Shown piece by piece: positions 26,867 to 36,206 of a DNA stretch of 64,000 nucleotides. The notes under the pieces are model-generated. The model worked only from the letters and a program-made list of their open reading frames with translations. It made no database searches and was not told the DNA's origin. The DNA is taken from the NCBI RefSeq assembly GCF_029029505.1, contig NZ_JAKJSD010000005.1, positions 1-64,000 of the forward strand. The letters run 5' to 3'. The stretch's first letter is position 1. Every line of letters starts with the position of its first letter. The translations under genes and the position numbers were made by a program. This DNA comes from Ancylomarina sp. DW003 (GTDB lineage: Bacteria; Bacteroidota; Bacteroidia; Bacteroidales; Marinifilaceae).

Positions 26867-29449
26867 ATGAAGAAAATATTTTTGTCTCTCACCATACTTG
26901 CTTTGCTGTTGGGAGTTAATACCGTTTCGTCTCAATCAAAAGCATCACATCTGATTAAGATCGAAAAAGAGCATTATGCATTTAATGACTTATTAAAACT
27001 GATAAAAGAACAGACAGGTTATAATGCAACCTACCCCAGCAATAGTCAGCTGGATTCCAAAAAGGTTTATTTGGTTAAAAAATCGTATCAGCTAAAGGTT
27101 ATTTTAGACAAAATATGTTTACAACTTCAGTTGAAATATAAAATTATAGGTAAACAAATAGCCTTCAAAAATATCCCCAAAAAGAAAGTGACTATCAGTG
27201 GTTACATAAAGGATAAACGAAATGGGGAGGATTTAATTGGAGCCACCTGCTACATTAAAGAATTGAAGAAAGGAACCGTAACTAATCCCTACGGTTTTTA
27301 TTCTTTAAGTATTCCATCGGGCTATTATACTATTTCATTTTCTTTTTTGGGAACAAAAACCCAGTCCAAGCTTATCGAGATAGAGGAAGATACCAAACTT
27401 AATATCGAATTAGATGCCGATAATCTACAAATGAAAGAAATCGTAGTTACAGGTGATAATGCAAATAAAAATGTGGAGCGAGCAGAGATGAGCGTTGTTA
27501 AATTACCAGCTGCAACGGTAAAAAAACTCCCGGCCTTAATGGGTGAAGTCGATTTGATCAAAACAGTACAAATGTTACCTGGAGTGAAACCCGCAGCAGA
27601 AGGGTCTAGTGGCTTTAGTGTTCGTGGAGGTAACCCTGATCAGAACCTATTACTTTTAGACGAAGCTCCTGTTTACAACGCCTCACACCTTTTAGGTTTT
27701 TTCTCAGTTTTCAATAACGATGCACTAAGTGATCTTAAGTTATATAAGGGAGATATGCCTGCAAGTATAGGTGGCCGTTTAGCTTCTTTTCTTGATATCA
27801 GAATGAAGAATGGAAACTCAAAAAAATTCTCAGGGAATGGTGGAATTGGAACTGTTTCTTCCCGATTGACTCTTGAAGGTCCTATTGGAAAAAATGAAAA
27901 AACGTCTTTCATGATTTCTGGCAGACGAAGCTATGCTGACTTATTCCTTAAATTATCATCAGATGAAGATGTAAAGAATAATACGGTTTATTTCTATGAT
28001 TTGAATGCAAAGATAAACCATCGGTTTAACGACAAAAACCGACTTTTCATATCTACCTACCTGGGAAAAGATAAATTTAAGAGTAATGAAAATGAGTTAA
28101 ACTTTGGGAATAAAACCTTTACGCTTAGATGGAATCATCTGTTTTCAAATAAGTTATTCTCAAATACGACACTTCTTTATAGTAAGTATGATTATGAAAT
28201 ATCTAACAGATTAGGTGCTAGCGCTTTTAAATGGCTTTCTAATATGGAAGATTATTCAGCCAAGCTTGATTTCAATTATTTTATGAATGCCAACAACACC
28301 ATCAAATTTGGCGGTATATTTACCTATCACAAATTTGAACCAGGACATGCTTTCGGATTAGGTGATCAATCTTTCTTATCAGATTATCGTGTAAATGAAT
28401 CGAATGCCTATGAGCAAGCCGTTTACTTTTCAAACGAACAAAAAATAGGTGAGAAACTAACACTTAAATATGGGCTACGTTTCAGCATGTTCAACAATGT
28501 GGGCAAAGGAACTGTTTACGATTTTGACGATAACTACGAAGTTATCAATACGAAAAATTACAAAAGCGGCGATGTTTATAATACCTACACAAACTGGGAA
28601 CCTCGCTTCGGTTTAAAATATACTCTAAGTCCTAATTCATCGGTAAAGATGAGTTACTCAAGAACAAGTCAGTATATGCAATTGACTCAAAATTCTACAG
28701 GCGGTCTTCCTTTAGATGTTTGGTTTCCTTCTTCACCAAATGTAAAACCTCAAATTGCCGATCAGGTTGCCTTAGGCTATTTTAGGAATTTCTATAATAA
28801 TACGATCGAGATGTCTTTGGAGGGCTATTATAAGAAAATGAAAAACACCATTGACTTTAAAGATTTTGCAGATCTACTTTTAAACAAAGAAATTGAAAGA
28901 GAATTGCGTTTTGGAGAAGCAGAAGCTTATGGTTTCGAATTCACTGCAAACCTTAATTTAAACAAATTACAAGGCTGGTTTGGTTATACATGGTCTAGAA
29001 CAGAGAGAACGGTTAAAGGCATTAATAATGGCAAAGCCTATCGCTCACCATATGACGTTCCACATAATTTTAAAGCTGCCTTAAGTTACGAATTAAGTAA
29101 AAGAACAACTCTATCAGCTAACTTCACTTATTCCACAGGTGCCCCAATCACGTATCCTGTCGCAAGAGCTGAGTATCAAGGCTCGCTGATAAAAATTTAC
29201 TCAGGAAGAAACAAATACAGAATGCCTGATAATCATCGACTCGATTTAGCATTAACTCTAAAAGGTAAAAAGAAACCAGGTCGTAAATGGGAAGGCGAAT
29301 GGAATTTCTCATTATATAATGCCTACGGCAGAAAAAATCCTTGGTATGTTAGCTTCAAACAAGATGAAGATAACCCTAAGGTAATGAAAGCTGAAAAAAC
29401 TTATCTGTTCACTTTTGTTCCTTCTGTTACGTACAACTTTAAATTCTAG
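26867..29449 (+). CDS. TonB-dependent receptor with STN and carboxypeptidase-like domains
   Basis: An 860-residue outer-membrane receptor. Order: signal peptide (VNTVSSQS), secretin/TonB N-terminal signalling domain (about 30-105), carboxypeptidase-regulatory-like domain (VTISGYIKDKRNGEDLIGATC), plug (GVKPAAEGSSGFSVRGGNPDQNLLLLDEAPVYN) and 22-strand barrel. The short STN region fits trans-envelope signalling through the neighbouring FecR. It lacks the SusC-type N-terminal signature and is paired with a DUF4249 lipoprotein instead of SusD. The ligand is unknown. Confidence 0.92.
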   Translation: MKKIFLSLTILALLLGVNTVSSQSKASHLIKIEKEHYAFNDLLKLIKEQTGYNATYPSNSQLDSKKVYLVKKSYQLKVILDKICLQLQLKYKIIGKQIAFKNIPKKKVTISGYIKDKRNGEDLIGATCYIKELKKGTVTNPYGFYSLSIPSGYYTISFSFLGTKTQSKLIEIEEDTKLNIELDADNLQMKEIVVTGDNANKNVERAEMSVVKLPAATVKKLPALMGEVDLIKTVQMLPGVKPAAEGSSGFSVRGGNPDQNLLLLDEAPVYNASHLLGFFSVFNNDALSDLKLYKGDMPASIGGRLASFLDIRMKNGNSKKFSGNGGIGTVSSRLTLEGPIGKNEKTSFMISGRRSYADLFLKLSSDEDVKNNTVYFYDLNAKINHRFNDKNRLFISTYLGKDKFKSNENELNFGNKTFTLRWNHLFSNKLFSNTTLLYSKYDYEISNRLGASAFKWLSNMEDYSAKLDFNYFMNANNTIKFGGIFTYHKFEPGHAFGLGDQSFLSDYRVNESNAYEQAVYFSNEQKIGEKLTLKYGLRFSMFNNVGKGTVYDFDDNYEVINTKNYKSGDVYNTYTNWEPRFGLKYTLSPNSSVKMSYSRTSQYMQLTQNSTGGLPLDVWFPSSPNVKPQIADQVALGYFRNFYNNTIEMSLEGYYKKMKNTIDFKDFADLLLNKEIERELRFGEAEAYGFEFTANLNLNKLQGWFGYTWSRTERTVKGINNGKAYRSPYDVPHNFKAALSYELSKRTTLSANFTYSTGAPITYPVARAEYQGSLIKIYSGRNKYRMPDNHRLDLALTLKGKKKPGRKWEGEWNFSLYNAYGRKNPWYVSFKQDEDNPKVMKAEKTYLFTFVPSVTYNFKF

Positions 29450-29451
29450 AT

Positions 29452-30336
29452 ATGAAAAAGATATATACAACAAACAAAGTAATAGGTTTGATTCTAGTAA
29501 CCGCAACTCTATTTTCATGTACAGAAGAAATTGATGTCAAGCTTGATAACGAAGAAACACGTCTTTCTGTTGAGGCTAATGTCAATTCCGACTTAAAAAA
29601 GCATCGGGTTATATTGAAAGAAACCAGTGATGTATTCTACAGTCAGGAAGCCATACCTGTTAAAAATGCAAGAGTAAAGGTGAATGATGGAACAACAGAT
29701 TTTACGTATATAGAAATAAAAGATGGAACCTATGAAAGTGAACTTGAATTTGCTGGAGAACCAGGAAAAACATATACCCTAAGCATCAATAATGTAGATG
29801 TAAACAAAGATGGTAATATGGAAGAATATCTTGCTAGTTCGACTATGCAGCAAGCTTATGCCGTAGATTCTATAAAACTACACTTCGACCCAGAACACGA
29901 ACCTGATGGAGACGACGATGATGAAGGTGAATTTTGGTTGTTGTCAATCTACATGAAAGATAATCCTGACAAAGAGGATTATTATGCCTTTGCCAGCCGT
30001 ATTAACGATGTGATAGTTCATGACACAATTACCGAAGTCTTGGTTGAAAAAGACACTTACTTTAATGGTGAGCAAACCAAGGGTGTGGATGTTGGAGAGT
30101 TTGATCAAAATAAAGCCGATGAAATTCTCCAAAATGCAGATAAGATTACATTAGAGACTTATGCTATAAATGAGAGTTATTACAATTTTGTGAATCAATT
30201 GCAAGAAATGGATGAAGGGCAAAACATGTTTTCGGGCCCTCCTGGAAATATTGAAACTAATATTTCAAATGGAGCCATTGGATTCTTTTCTGTATATCCC
30301 ATAACACGAACTACAATCATTCATAAAACAGAATAA
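29452..30336 (+). CDS. DUF4249 family lipoprotein
   Basis: A 294-residue lipoprotein (TLFSCTEEIDV lipobox). The opening LDNEETRLSVEANVNSDLKKHRVILKETSDVFY and the beta-rich repeats match DUF4249, regularly encoded directly after TonB receptors of this kind. An acidic stretch (EHEPDGDDDDEGE) sits near residues 148-160. It starts two bases after the receptor stop. By analogy to SusD it may cap the receptor at the cell surface, but that is inference. Confidence 0.88.
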   Translation: MKKIYTTNKVIGLILVTATLFSCTEEIDVKLDNEETRLSVEANVNSDLKKHRVILKETSDVFYSQEAIPVKNARVKVNDGTTDFTYIEIKDGTYESELEFAGEPGKTYTLSINNVDVNKDGNMEEYLASSTMQQAYAVDSIKLHFDPEHEPDGDDDDEGEFWLLSIYMKDNPDKEDYYAFASRINDVIVHDTITEVLVEKDTYFNGEQTKGVDVGEFDQNKADEILQNADKITLETYAINESYYNFVNQLQEMDEGQNMFSGPPGNIETNISNGAIGFFSVYPITRTTIIHKTE

Positions 30337-30338
30337 AT

Positions 30339-30413
30339 AAATGGATTTTGGTTAAAAAAAAAGCAAACAGATTTAATATTTGGCACAATTTCTGTTTAGT
30401 AAAAAATCCATTT
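30339..30413. terminator. Nested inverted repeat after DUF4249 gene
   Basis: Outer arms AAATGGATTTT (30339-30349) and AAAATCCATTT (30403-30413) pair perfectly over 11 bp. Inside them a second pair, AAACAGA and TCTGTTT, can form an inner hairpin. It starts two bases after the DUF4249 stop and probably ends or stabilises the receptor transcript. Confidence 0.5.
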
Positions 30414-30475
30414 TATAATATTGAATTAAAGATTTTAAATAAATAATTAACCTACCATTAAATTAAAAATTACAC

Positions 30476-30934
30476 ATGAGAAAATTAGTTTTTTTAGCTT
30501 TAGTAGCACTTGCATTTGTTTTTGAATCAAATGCACAATCAGTACAATACAAAGTAATCACATCAGTTGAATCAATTGTTCCTATGGGATTAGGTCGTTC
30601 TAGAATTGTTGAAGAGAAGTCTCCAATTGATGCTCAGGCATTCACGACTGAACGTACTGATGGTAAAAAGAGTAAACAAGGAAAAGTAAAAAGAAAAGAT
30701 GCTAAGGTAAGCCTATTCTCAGAAACGAAATTGCTTAATTTTTACAGTATTGCAGGTATCAATTTCCAGAATATCGCTTCTAATGATGCTTTAATCTCAT
30801 CTAAAATCAACACATTAGTCGCAGATGGTTGGGAACTAGCATTTGTGACTTCAGCTGTTGAAAGTGATAGCGGAAAAGGTGACGGGAAAGGTATTTTCAT
30901 CACACGTTATATCTTTAAGAAAATGACCGAATAA
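30476..30934 (+). CDS. Small exported protein of unknown function
   Basis: A 152-residue protein with a clean signal peptide (MRKLVFLALVALAFVFESNAQS). The mature part has SVQYKVITSVESIVPMGLGRSRIVEE, a lysine-rich segment (KKSKQGKVKRKD) and the ending VADGWELAFVTSAVESDSGKG...ITRYIFKKMTE. 'LVADGWEL.FVTS...ITRYIFKK' resembles DUF4177-like modules in which a strand-helix pair follows 'GWEL'. No function can be assigned. It has its own terminator and lies between, but apart from, the two receptor loci. Confidence 0.6.
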   Translation: MRKLVFLALVALAFVFESNAQSVQYKVITSVESIVPMGLGRSRIVEEKSPIDAQAFTTERTDGKKSKQGKVKRKDAKVSLFSETKLLNFYSIAGINFQNIASNDALISSKINTLVADGWELAFVTSAVESDSGKGDGKGIFITRYIFKKMTE

Positions 30935-30960
30935 GAATTATCTTTTACTGAATCATTTAG

Positions 30961-30986
30961 AAGGGGTGCCACCAGGCGCCCTTTTT
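30961..30986 (+). terminator. Rho-independent terminator
   Basis: A 7-bp GC-rich stem (GGGTGCC/GGCGCCC, one wobble) with loop ACCA followed by five T, 27 bases after the small exported protein gene. Confidence 0.85.
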
Positions 30987-31031
30987 ATTTAGAGAACTCA
31001 CAAGAAGAGTTTGAGTCAATAATATATTTAA

Positions 31032-32153
31032 TTAGAGTTTATTCTTAGCGAATTCCTCTACGGCCATCTCTAAATACTTTCCTGCATTTCTAATGGAATC
31101 ATCCACATTCTTTGCATAAGAAGATGTTTCAGATACGTAATCTACCTCAATAGTTTGCTTTTCCTCTTCCGACAAATCAACTACAGCACAAAATAAAGCT
31201 AGTTTTTGTTGCTCTATTGAATCAATAACACCTTGAATAACCTTTCCCGCAAATGTTTGTTTATCCAACTTTCCTTCTCCTGAAATAATCCAATCTGCAC
31301 CTTTAATATGAGTATCAAAACAAGCTTCCTTCTTGACCAAATCAATACCGGAATTCAACTCTGCTTTTAAGAAGAGCATACATCCAGCTCCAAGTCCTCC
31401 TGCTGCTCCAGCTCCTTTTATATTTTGCAAATCTATCTTATAATGTGCTTTAACCACTTGACCAAAATTCTTTAGCCCTGCATCCAATTCCAAAACCATT
31501 TCTGAGTTTGCTCCTTTTTGAGGGCCATAAGTATAAGCTGCTCCTTTATCTCCATATAATGGGTTATCCACATCACAAGCCACTTCAAACTTCACATCTT
31601 TTAGTCTGGCGTCTACATCCAATTCATCAATAAAAGCCAAACGAATCAGGTCTCCACCAACTCCCCATAGGTTTTGCCCATCTTTAGCCTGAAAAGAATA
31701 GCCTAAAGCTCTTGCCATCCCCAAACCCGCATCATTAGTCGCACTACCTCCAATGCCAAGGATTATATGTTTTACCCCTTTATCAAGTGCATTTTTAATC
31801 AATTCGCCTGTGCCATAGGTACTAGTTAGCATAGGATTTACCTCAGAATCTTTCAACAAGCATATTCCAGATGCTTTAGCCATTTCAATATAAGCCGTTT
31901 GCTTACTTTCTGAGTATAAATACGAAGATTTAATTTTTCGATACAGAGGATCATGAACCTCAAGTGATACGATTTCTCCATCCAAATAGTAGTTTAGTAT
32001 TTCAATAGTCCCATCTCCACCATCTGCCAGAGGAAGCTTTACGAGCTCAATATCAGAAATCTCTTTTACAATACCTCTCTCTACAGCATCACAAAATTCC
32101 ATTCCCGTTAATGAGCCCTTGAATTTATCCGGAGCAAGTATAATTTTTGTCAT
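31032..32153 (-). CDS. Glycerate kinase (GarK/GlxK family)
   Basis: A 373-residue enzyme with the family opening MTKIILAPDKFKGSLTGMEFC and motifs LPLADGGDGTIEIL, GTGELIKNALDKGVKHIILGIGGSATNDAGLGMARALGY and GAGAAGGLGAG. It phosphorylates D-glycerate with ATP to 2- or 3-phosphoglycerate. The ATG at 32153 is used; a TTG three codons upstream is less likely. It lies downstream of tandem hairpins (32291-32344) that separate it from the SusCD operon, so it is probably its own unit. Confidence 0.93.
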   Translation of the reverse strand: MTKIILAPDKFKGSLTGMEFCDAVERGIVKEISDIELVKLPLADGGDGTIEILNYYLDGEIVSLEVHDPLYRKIKSSYLYSESKQTAYIEMAKASGICLLKDSEVNPMLTSTYGTGELIKNALDKGVKHIILGIGGSATNDAGLGMARALGYSFQAKDGQNLWGVGGDLIRLAFIDELDVDARLKDVKFEVACDVDNPLYGDKGAAYTYGPQKGANSEMVLELDAGLKNFGQVVKAHYKIDLQNIKGAGAAGGLGAGCMLFLKAELNSGIDLVKKEACFDTHIKGADWIISGEGKLDKQTFAGKVIQGVIDSIEQQKLALFCAVVDLSEEEKQTIEVDYVSETSSYAKNVDDSIRNAGKYLEMAVEEFAKNKL

Positions 32154-32290
32154 TCCATACAAGTTAAATTTATCTGTAAATGACTTTTTTCTTCACCCAT
32201 TAACAGCAAAAAAGTATCATTTACAAATCACTTTTCCAATTTAAGTAAAATAGTTCAAAGTAAATTTAAGAACAAAACAAAGGATTTATG

Positions 32291-32344
32291 AGCATTTACC
32301 TAAATGCTAAACACCCCAAATGTAGTACTAAACATTTAGGGTGT
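32291..32344 (-). terminator. Tandem hairpins ending the SusCD operon
   Basis: Two adjacent stem-loops. AGCATTTA-CC-TAAATGCT (32291-32308) has perfect 8-bp arms. ACACCCCAAATGT (32311-32323) pairs with ACATTTAGGGTGT (32332-32344) over 12 of 13 positions. They lie 31-84 bases past the stop of the last operon gene at 32375. The T tract is weak, so termination strength is uncertain. Confidence 0.6.
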
Positions 32345-32374
32345 GATCAAAAATTATTTCCTGATGATTTCTCT

Positions 32375-33268
32375 CTATTGGTGTTTTTGTTCCAATATTC
32401 GTTCAATTTCCAAAGGATGAAGGTCAAAACCAATTATAATCCCTTTTTCATCGACTAATATATTCTTACCAACTGAACCAAACTGATCTCCCATAATCTG
32501 ATCTCCGGTATCAAAAACATTAAGCCAGTTAAACTCATGCTTATTCATCACTTTAATCCAATCAGCCTTAGCAGCATCCATCGTTTTAATATAGCCCCGA
32601 AGTGTATAATCCCAACTGAGTGCAAGTATTTCAAAACCCTTAGGATGATATTGTTTATATATTGACTGCATTTGCTTCAGTTTTTTTATACATGGACCAC
32701 ATTTAGACGCCCAAGAATCTATCCAAAAAATTTTCCCTTTAAGGTTAGTCGTCTTAACTTTCGTCCCATTTTTATCCCAAAGAGCAAAATCTTTAAGTTG
32801 GCTTCCATTGGCAGTAAATTGGATTGCATCCAACCATATTTTATAAAGTTCACTTTGTGATTCTGACAATTTCACATTCTTCAAAAATGCTTTTAAATCC
32901 TTCGGACGAACATGCTCTGTCAACTCTAAAAATAAAGCTTCATCTTTATTCTTAACTGCTTGAGATTTTATATCGTCAATAAGGTGATGTTTCCGCTCGT
33001 AGAGTTTAAGGATTTTCTTTTTCAGTATTTCATCTTTCGCACCATTTTCAAGTTTCTTATAATAACTATCTTCTAGTTGCTTAATTTGGGCTAATAATTC
33101 AGTTTTTTCTTGCTTAAATTCGTTGAAGTTCTCTAATGATTTTTCAGATAAGTTCACTTCTTCTTTAGCTTTCCAAATTCGCATAAACAAATCTTCAGAC
33201 TGCCCATAAGAAATTACACTATAGAATAAAGTACAAACAAGAATTGTACATTGGATTAAACATCTCAT
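32375..33268 (-). CDS. Exported thioredoxin-fold protein with long N-terminal helical region
   Basis: A 297-residue protein with a signal peptide (VISYGQSE). Residues 30-120 are charged and helical, probably coiled coil (KSLENFNEFKQEKTELLAQIKQLE). A thioredoxin-like domain begins about residue 160 with FWIDSWASKCGPCIKK (C190, C193). It lacks the usual tryptophan before the CGPC (SKC, not WC), so its redox behaviour may differ. It is four bases downstream of the TlpA-like gene, the last gene in the SusCD operon. Confidence 0.82.
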   Translation of the reverse strand: MRCLIQCTILVCTLFYSVISYGQSEDLFMRIWKAKEEVNLSEKSLENFNEFKQEKTELLAQIKQLEDSYYKKLENGAKDEILKKKILKLYERKHHLIDDIKSQAVKNKDEALFLELTEHVRPKDLKAFLKNVKLSESQSELYKIWLDAIQFTANGSQLKDFALWDKNGTKVKTTNLKGKIFWIDSWASKCGPCIKKLKQMQSIYKQYHPKGFEILALSWDYTLRGYIKTMDAAKADWIKVMNKHEFNWLNVFDTGDQIMGDQFGSVGKNILVDEKGIIIGFDLHPLEIERILEQKHQ

Positions 33269-33272
33269 AATC

Positions 33273-34430
33273 TTACAGTTTTAAATTAAGCTTAATTGCT
33301 TCTTCTAATTCTGCACCACGCTCTATAGCTAAAATATCTCCTTTAGGTCCGATCAAAAGAACATAAGGAATTCCTCTTACAAAATACGAATCTGAAGCTT
33401 TCCCATTTTTATCATGCAACTGTAAATAAGGCATATTTAATTTATTCATTGCTTTCTTCCAGGCATTAGGATTTTGATCTGTTGAAATAGCAAGCATTTC
33501 CAATCCTTTAGCATGATACTTCTTATACAACTCTTTCATAAATGGCATTTCCTTTTTGCAAGGACCACACCAGGAAGCCCAAAAATCAATAACCAAATAC
33601 TTACCTTTAAAATCGGATAGCGAATGTGAATCCCCATCCTTATCTTTCAATTCAAAAGCTGGTGCCATTTCACCAAGCTTTAATGACTGAGGTGCTTGCT
33701 GTTTTTTCATATAATCGGAAACGGCTAAAATCCTTTTATAAGCTGCTGTTTTTTTGATTTCATTATTCATTAAAGCAGATAAGGAATCTAAGCTGGTAAA
33801 ACCTAGTTGACCTCCCCAACTTGCCAAAACAACAGCCATTTCCTCTTTGTTTGCAAATTCTGCAGTTTTATGTATCAATTCATTTCTTACTGCATCAAGC
33901 AAAGCATTACCTTCGTTAGCAAATGCTATTTGTTCTTTTTCATTTCTTCTCTCTCCACTATCTCGAAAACTCGCTTTATTGAACACTTCAAAATCAACAA
34001 TGGCTGGCAAATTTTCTAATTTAAACGCTTCAATCGCCTTCATATGTCTATTTTGAATATGAGAAAAAAGCAGAGAATCATAATGCCCTTTGATGACAGT
34101 TTCCTTATCCATATAAAAATCAATAGCACAAGCCTCGGCTACCGGATACATGTAGGGATTTGAATATTTTGATGGAAAATGCAAGACAAAAGAAGCATGC
34201 ATCTTCTCCAAAGGTAATTCTCCTTCTATCTCGAATTCTGGTGTTCTTGAATAAACTGTTTTTATAGGCTCATTTGTGGTTCTATCCAATAAAATAACAG
34301 GCCCTCTTAGATTTGCTATATCCAAAGAAATTGAATATTTAAAAGTGTCTTTTTTTACCTGCTGTTTTTTTTCAACACAGGACGCCGTAAATAATCCTAA
34401 TAATATTGTAATCGCCAGTAATTTCTTCAT
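33273..34430 (-). CDS. TlpA-like thiol-disulfide oxidoreductase lipoprotein
   Basis: A 385-residue lipoprotein (LFTASC lipobox, C18). Residues 30-125 form a beta domain of the DUF4369 type seen in Bacteroidota TlpA proteins. A helical middle follows. The TlpA/thioredoxin domain starts about 255 (GEMAPAFELKDKDGD) with the active site FWASWCGPCKKE (C288, C291) and cis-Pro region VRGIPYVLLIG. It probably reduces disulfides or maintains thiols of periplasmic partners in the SusCD operon. The paired thioredoxin-fold gene downstream suggests the two work together. Confidence 0.88.
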   Translation of the reverse strand: MKKLLAITILLGLFTASCVEKKQQVKKDTFKYSISLDIANLRGPVILLDRTTNEPIKTVYSRTPEFEIEGELPLEKMHASFVLHFPSKYSNPYMYPVAEACAIDFYMDKETVIKGHYDSLLFSHIQNRHMKAIEAFKLENLPAIVDFEVFNKASFRDSGERRNEKEQIAFANEGNALLDAVRNELIHKTAEFANKEEMAVVLASWGGQLGFTSLDSLSALMNNEIKKTAAYKRILAVSDYMKKQQAPQSLKLGEMAPAFELKDKDGDSHSLSDFKGKYLVIDFWASWCGPCKKEMPFMKELYKKYHAKGLEMLAISTDQNPNAWKKAMNKLNMPYLQLHDKNGKASDSYFVRGIPYVLLIGPKGDILAIERGAELEEAIKLNLKL

Positions 34431-34436
34431 GCTATC

Positions 34437-35678
34437 TTATTTTTTATAAACGACACCTTCTTTAATTATGATATGAATATCTTTTGTATTAGATATTTTC
34501 TCCAATGGATTAGAATTCAGTAGCAACATATCTGCTCTTTTCCCCTCTTCAATTGTTCCTATATCATTTTGCTTTTTAAAAGTTTCTGCGGCAATAATAG
34601 TCGCTGAACGTAAAGCCTCATATTCCGTAAAATCACATTCTTTTACTAATGTTTCAAGTTCATCGTGGATATATGGCAATTTTTGGTCACCCAAATAATC
34701 TGTTCCTGCAGATACCTTCACGCCCATTTCATGAGCTTTCTTTGTGAAAATTGCAGCTTCCTTTAGGCCATTTACTGTTCCGTGATAACAAGTTGCATCC
34801 AGGATGATATTCTTCTCCTTCATCTTCGCAAACAACACATCCAGTTCAGGAAAATCAAACTTGAATTTGCCATAGTACTTATCGTAGTTATCGAACATAT
34901 TTGTAGATAATGAAGGACATTGTTCCCATTTTAACATTTCTGCATGCGACATGACTTCCATTCCTGCATTTACAGCATCAATTGGCTTTGCTGGCATTAC
35001 TGTAGCATGTCCCCATACGCCTAAGCCTTGCTTTTTAGCCTCTTTAGCCAGTTTGTGTAATAAGTTTATCTCGATAGATGCATACAACTTGACTCCCGTA
35101 GCACCTGCTGCCTTTGCTTTTGTCATAGCCTCTTCAACATTGGTTGATGAATCAACAGATTGCGTACATGGTGAAAACTCAGTTGTTCCCATTTCCTTAT
35201 AGTAAGAAGGACCAGCAAAAAACGCGGAATAATAGATACTTGGAGAATGAATTTGCTGCATGGAACTTTCTTCCTTCAATACTTTTAATAATTCCCCATG
35301 CCCCCCTACATCTCTAACAGTAGTAATTCCTCCCATTAGCATCTTCTTTAGAAGCTCTTCTGAATATTTTTTGCGTGCATCAAAACTTTCATACTTGCCT
35401 GTGGTGACATGCACATGAGCATCAGTCAAGCCAGGCATAAGGTATTTACCTGTGGCATCAATCACTTCAGCATTTTCAGGAAATGAAGCATCATCTTTAA
35501 ACTGAATTTCTTTAATACGTCCATCCTCAATTAGAACATTTCCTTTTTGAGGCGCTTTGTCTGAAAGCATATCGATAATGAATGCATTTTGCACATACAC
35601 AGTTTTTTTCACTTTATCTTCAGCCCTTACATTTAGGCACAGCAAAGCCAAGAGGCTCAAAATTATACTTCTAATCAT
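34437..35678 (-). CDS. Exported amidohydrolase (imidazolonepropionase/prolidase-like)
   Basis: A 413-residue metal-dependent hydrolase with a signal peptide (MIRSIILSLLALLCLNVRAED). The amidohydrolase motif DAHVHVT places the first metal ligands at H88 and H90. Later sites appear in GVKLYASIE (a carbamylated-lysine candidate), VWGHATV, MSHAEM and SAGTDYLG (the catalytic Asp). The final EGKRADMLLLNSNPLEKI is the family C-terminal signature. It is exported, which suggests cleavage of imported cyclic peptides or dipeptides in the periplasm, an inference from family and context. It sits seven bases from the TlpA gene. Confidence 0.88.
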   Translation of the reverse strand: MIRSIILSLLALLCLNVRAEDKVKKTVYVQNAFIIDMLSDKAPQKGNVLIEDGRIKEIQFKDDASFPENAEVIDATGKYLMPGLTDAHVHVTTGKYESFDARKKYSEELLKKMLMGGITTVRDVGGHGELLKVLKEESSMQQIHSPSIYYSAFFAGPSYYKEMGTTEFSPCTQSVDSSTNVEEAMTKAKAAGATGVKLYASIEINLLHKLAKEAKKQGLGVWGHATVMPAKPIDAVNAGMEVMSHAEMLKWEQCPSLSTNMFDNYDKYYGKFKFDFPELDVLFAKMKEKNIILDATCYHGTVNGLKEAAIFTKKAHEMGVKVSAGTDYLGDQKLPYIHDELETLVKECDFTEYEALRSATIIAAETFKKQNDIGTIEEGKRADMLLLNSNPLEKISNTKDIHIIIKEGVVYKK

Positions 35679-35739
35679 GATAAATTAAATATTTAATTGG
35701 AAAAGTTATAAGGGAAGAAAATCTACCCTTATTAATAAC

Positions 35740-36204
35740 TTATTGGTTTCTATATTGCTCTTTCTCTTTCATCTTCCAATAATAAAACTCAACAGAGTCA
35801 GCTGGAATATTTTTACTACGCTCTCCTGATTCACACCTTTCCTTTTCTGAAATAGTAATATGAAAACTACCTTCTCTCACCCACTTAGTCATACTATCAA
35901 TTTTTGCACGATCTGTAGTCAGTGTTTGAAGTACCGCATGGTGATCTCTTACAGGGTGTTCTTTTAAATATTCATCTCGCTGGCTAGCTAGTGATTTAAT
36001 ATAGGTTTCGAATTCATTAATTGTTTTAAATTCCAATTGACCATTAGAACCCATATTATCAGTAAATTCATAATCGAGTCCATACTTCTGAGCAATAGAA
36101 GCCATTTCTTCTTTAGTGAATTCTTCAATATCTTTTGTTTTACTCTCTTGACAAGACAAGAGAGTAAAACAAAAGATTATAAAAAGAAATTTTATTTCCT
36201 TCAT
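35740..36204 (-). CDS. Small lipoprotein of unknown function
   Basis: A 154-residue lipoprotein (FTLLSC lipobox). The mature part is charged and mostly helical, with no recognised domain. The ending PADSVEFYYWKMKEKEQYRNQ is polar. It starts two bases after the SusD stop, so it is translated from the same transcript. The first part of its coding region contains a 21-bp perfect inverted repeat (36130-36177), which would form a very stable hairpin in the mRNA. Confidence 0.7.
   Translation of the reverse strand: MKEIKFLFIIFCFTLLSCQESKTKDIEEFTKEEMASIAQKYGLDYEFTDNMGSNGQLEFKTINEFETYIKSLASQRDEYLKEHPVRDHHAVLQTLTTDRAKIDSMTKWVREGSFHITISEKERCESGERSKNIPADSVEFYYWKMKEKEQYRNQ
36130..36177 (-). repeat. 21-bp perfect inverted repeat inside the lipoprotein gene
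   Basis: Left arm 36130-36150 and right arm 36157-36176/7 are exact reverse complements over 21 bp, with a 6-base loop. In the mRNA it covers codons roughly 10-25, starting 27 bases after the start codon. Such a hairpin behind SusC/SusD could lower expression of the downstream genes. It is not followed by a T tract. Confidence 0.75.
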
Positions 36205-36206
36205 GA

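Noticed and set aside
32672-32860. Plus-strand 62-residue frame inside the thioredoxin gene
   Set aside because: It is the antisense shadow of a well-supported gene with a CGPC active site.
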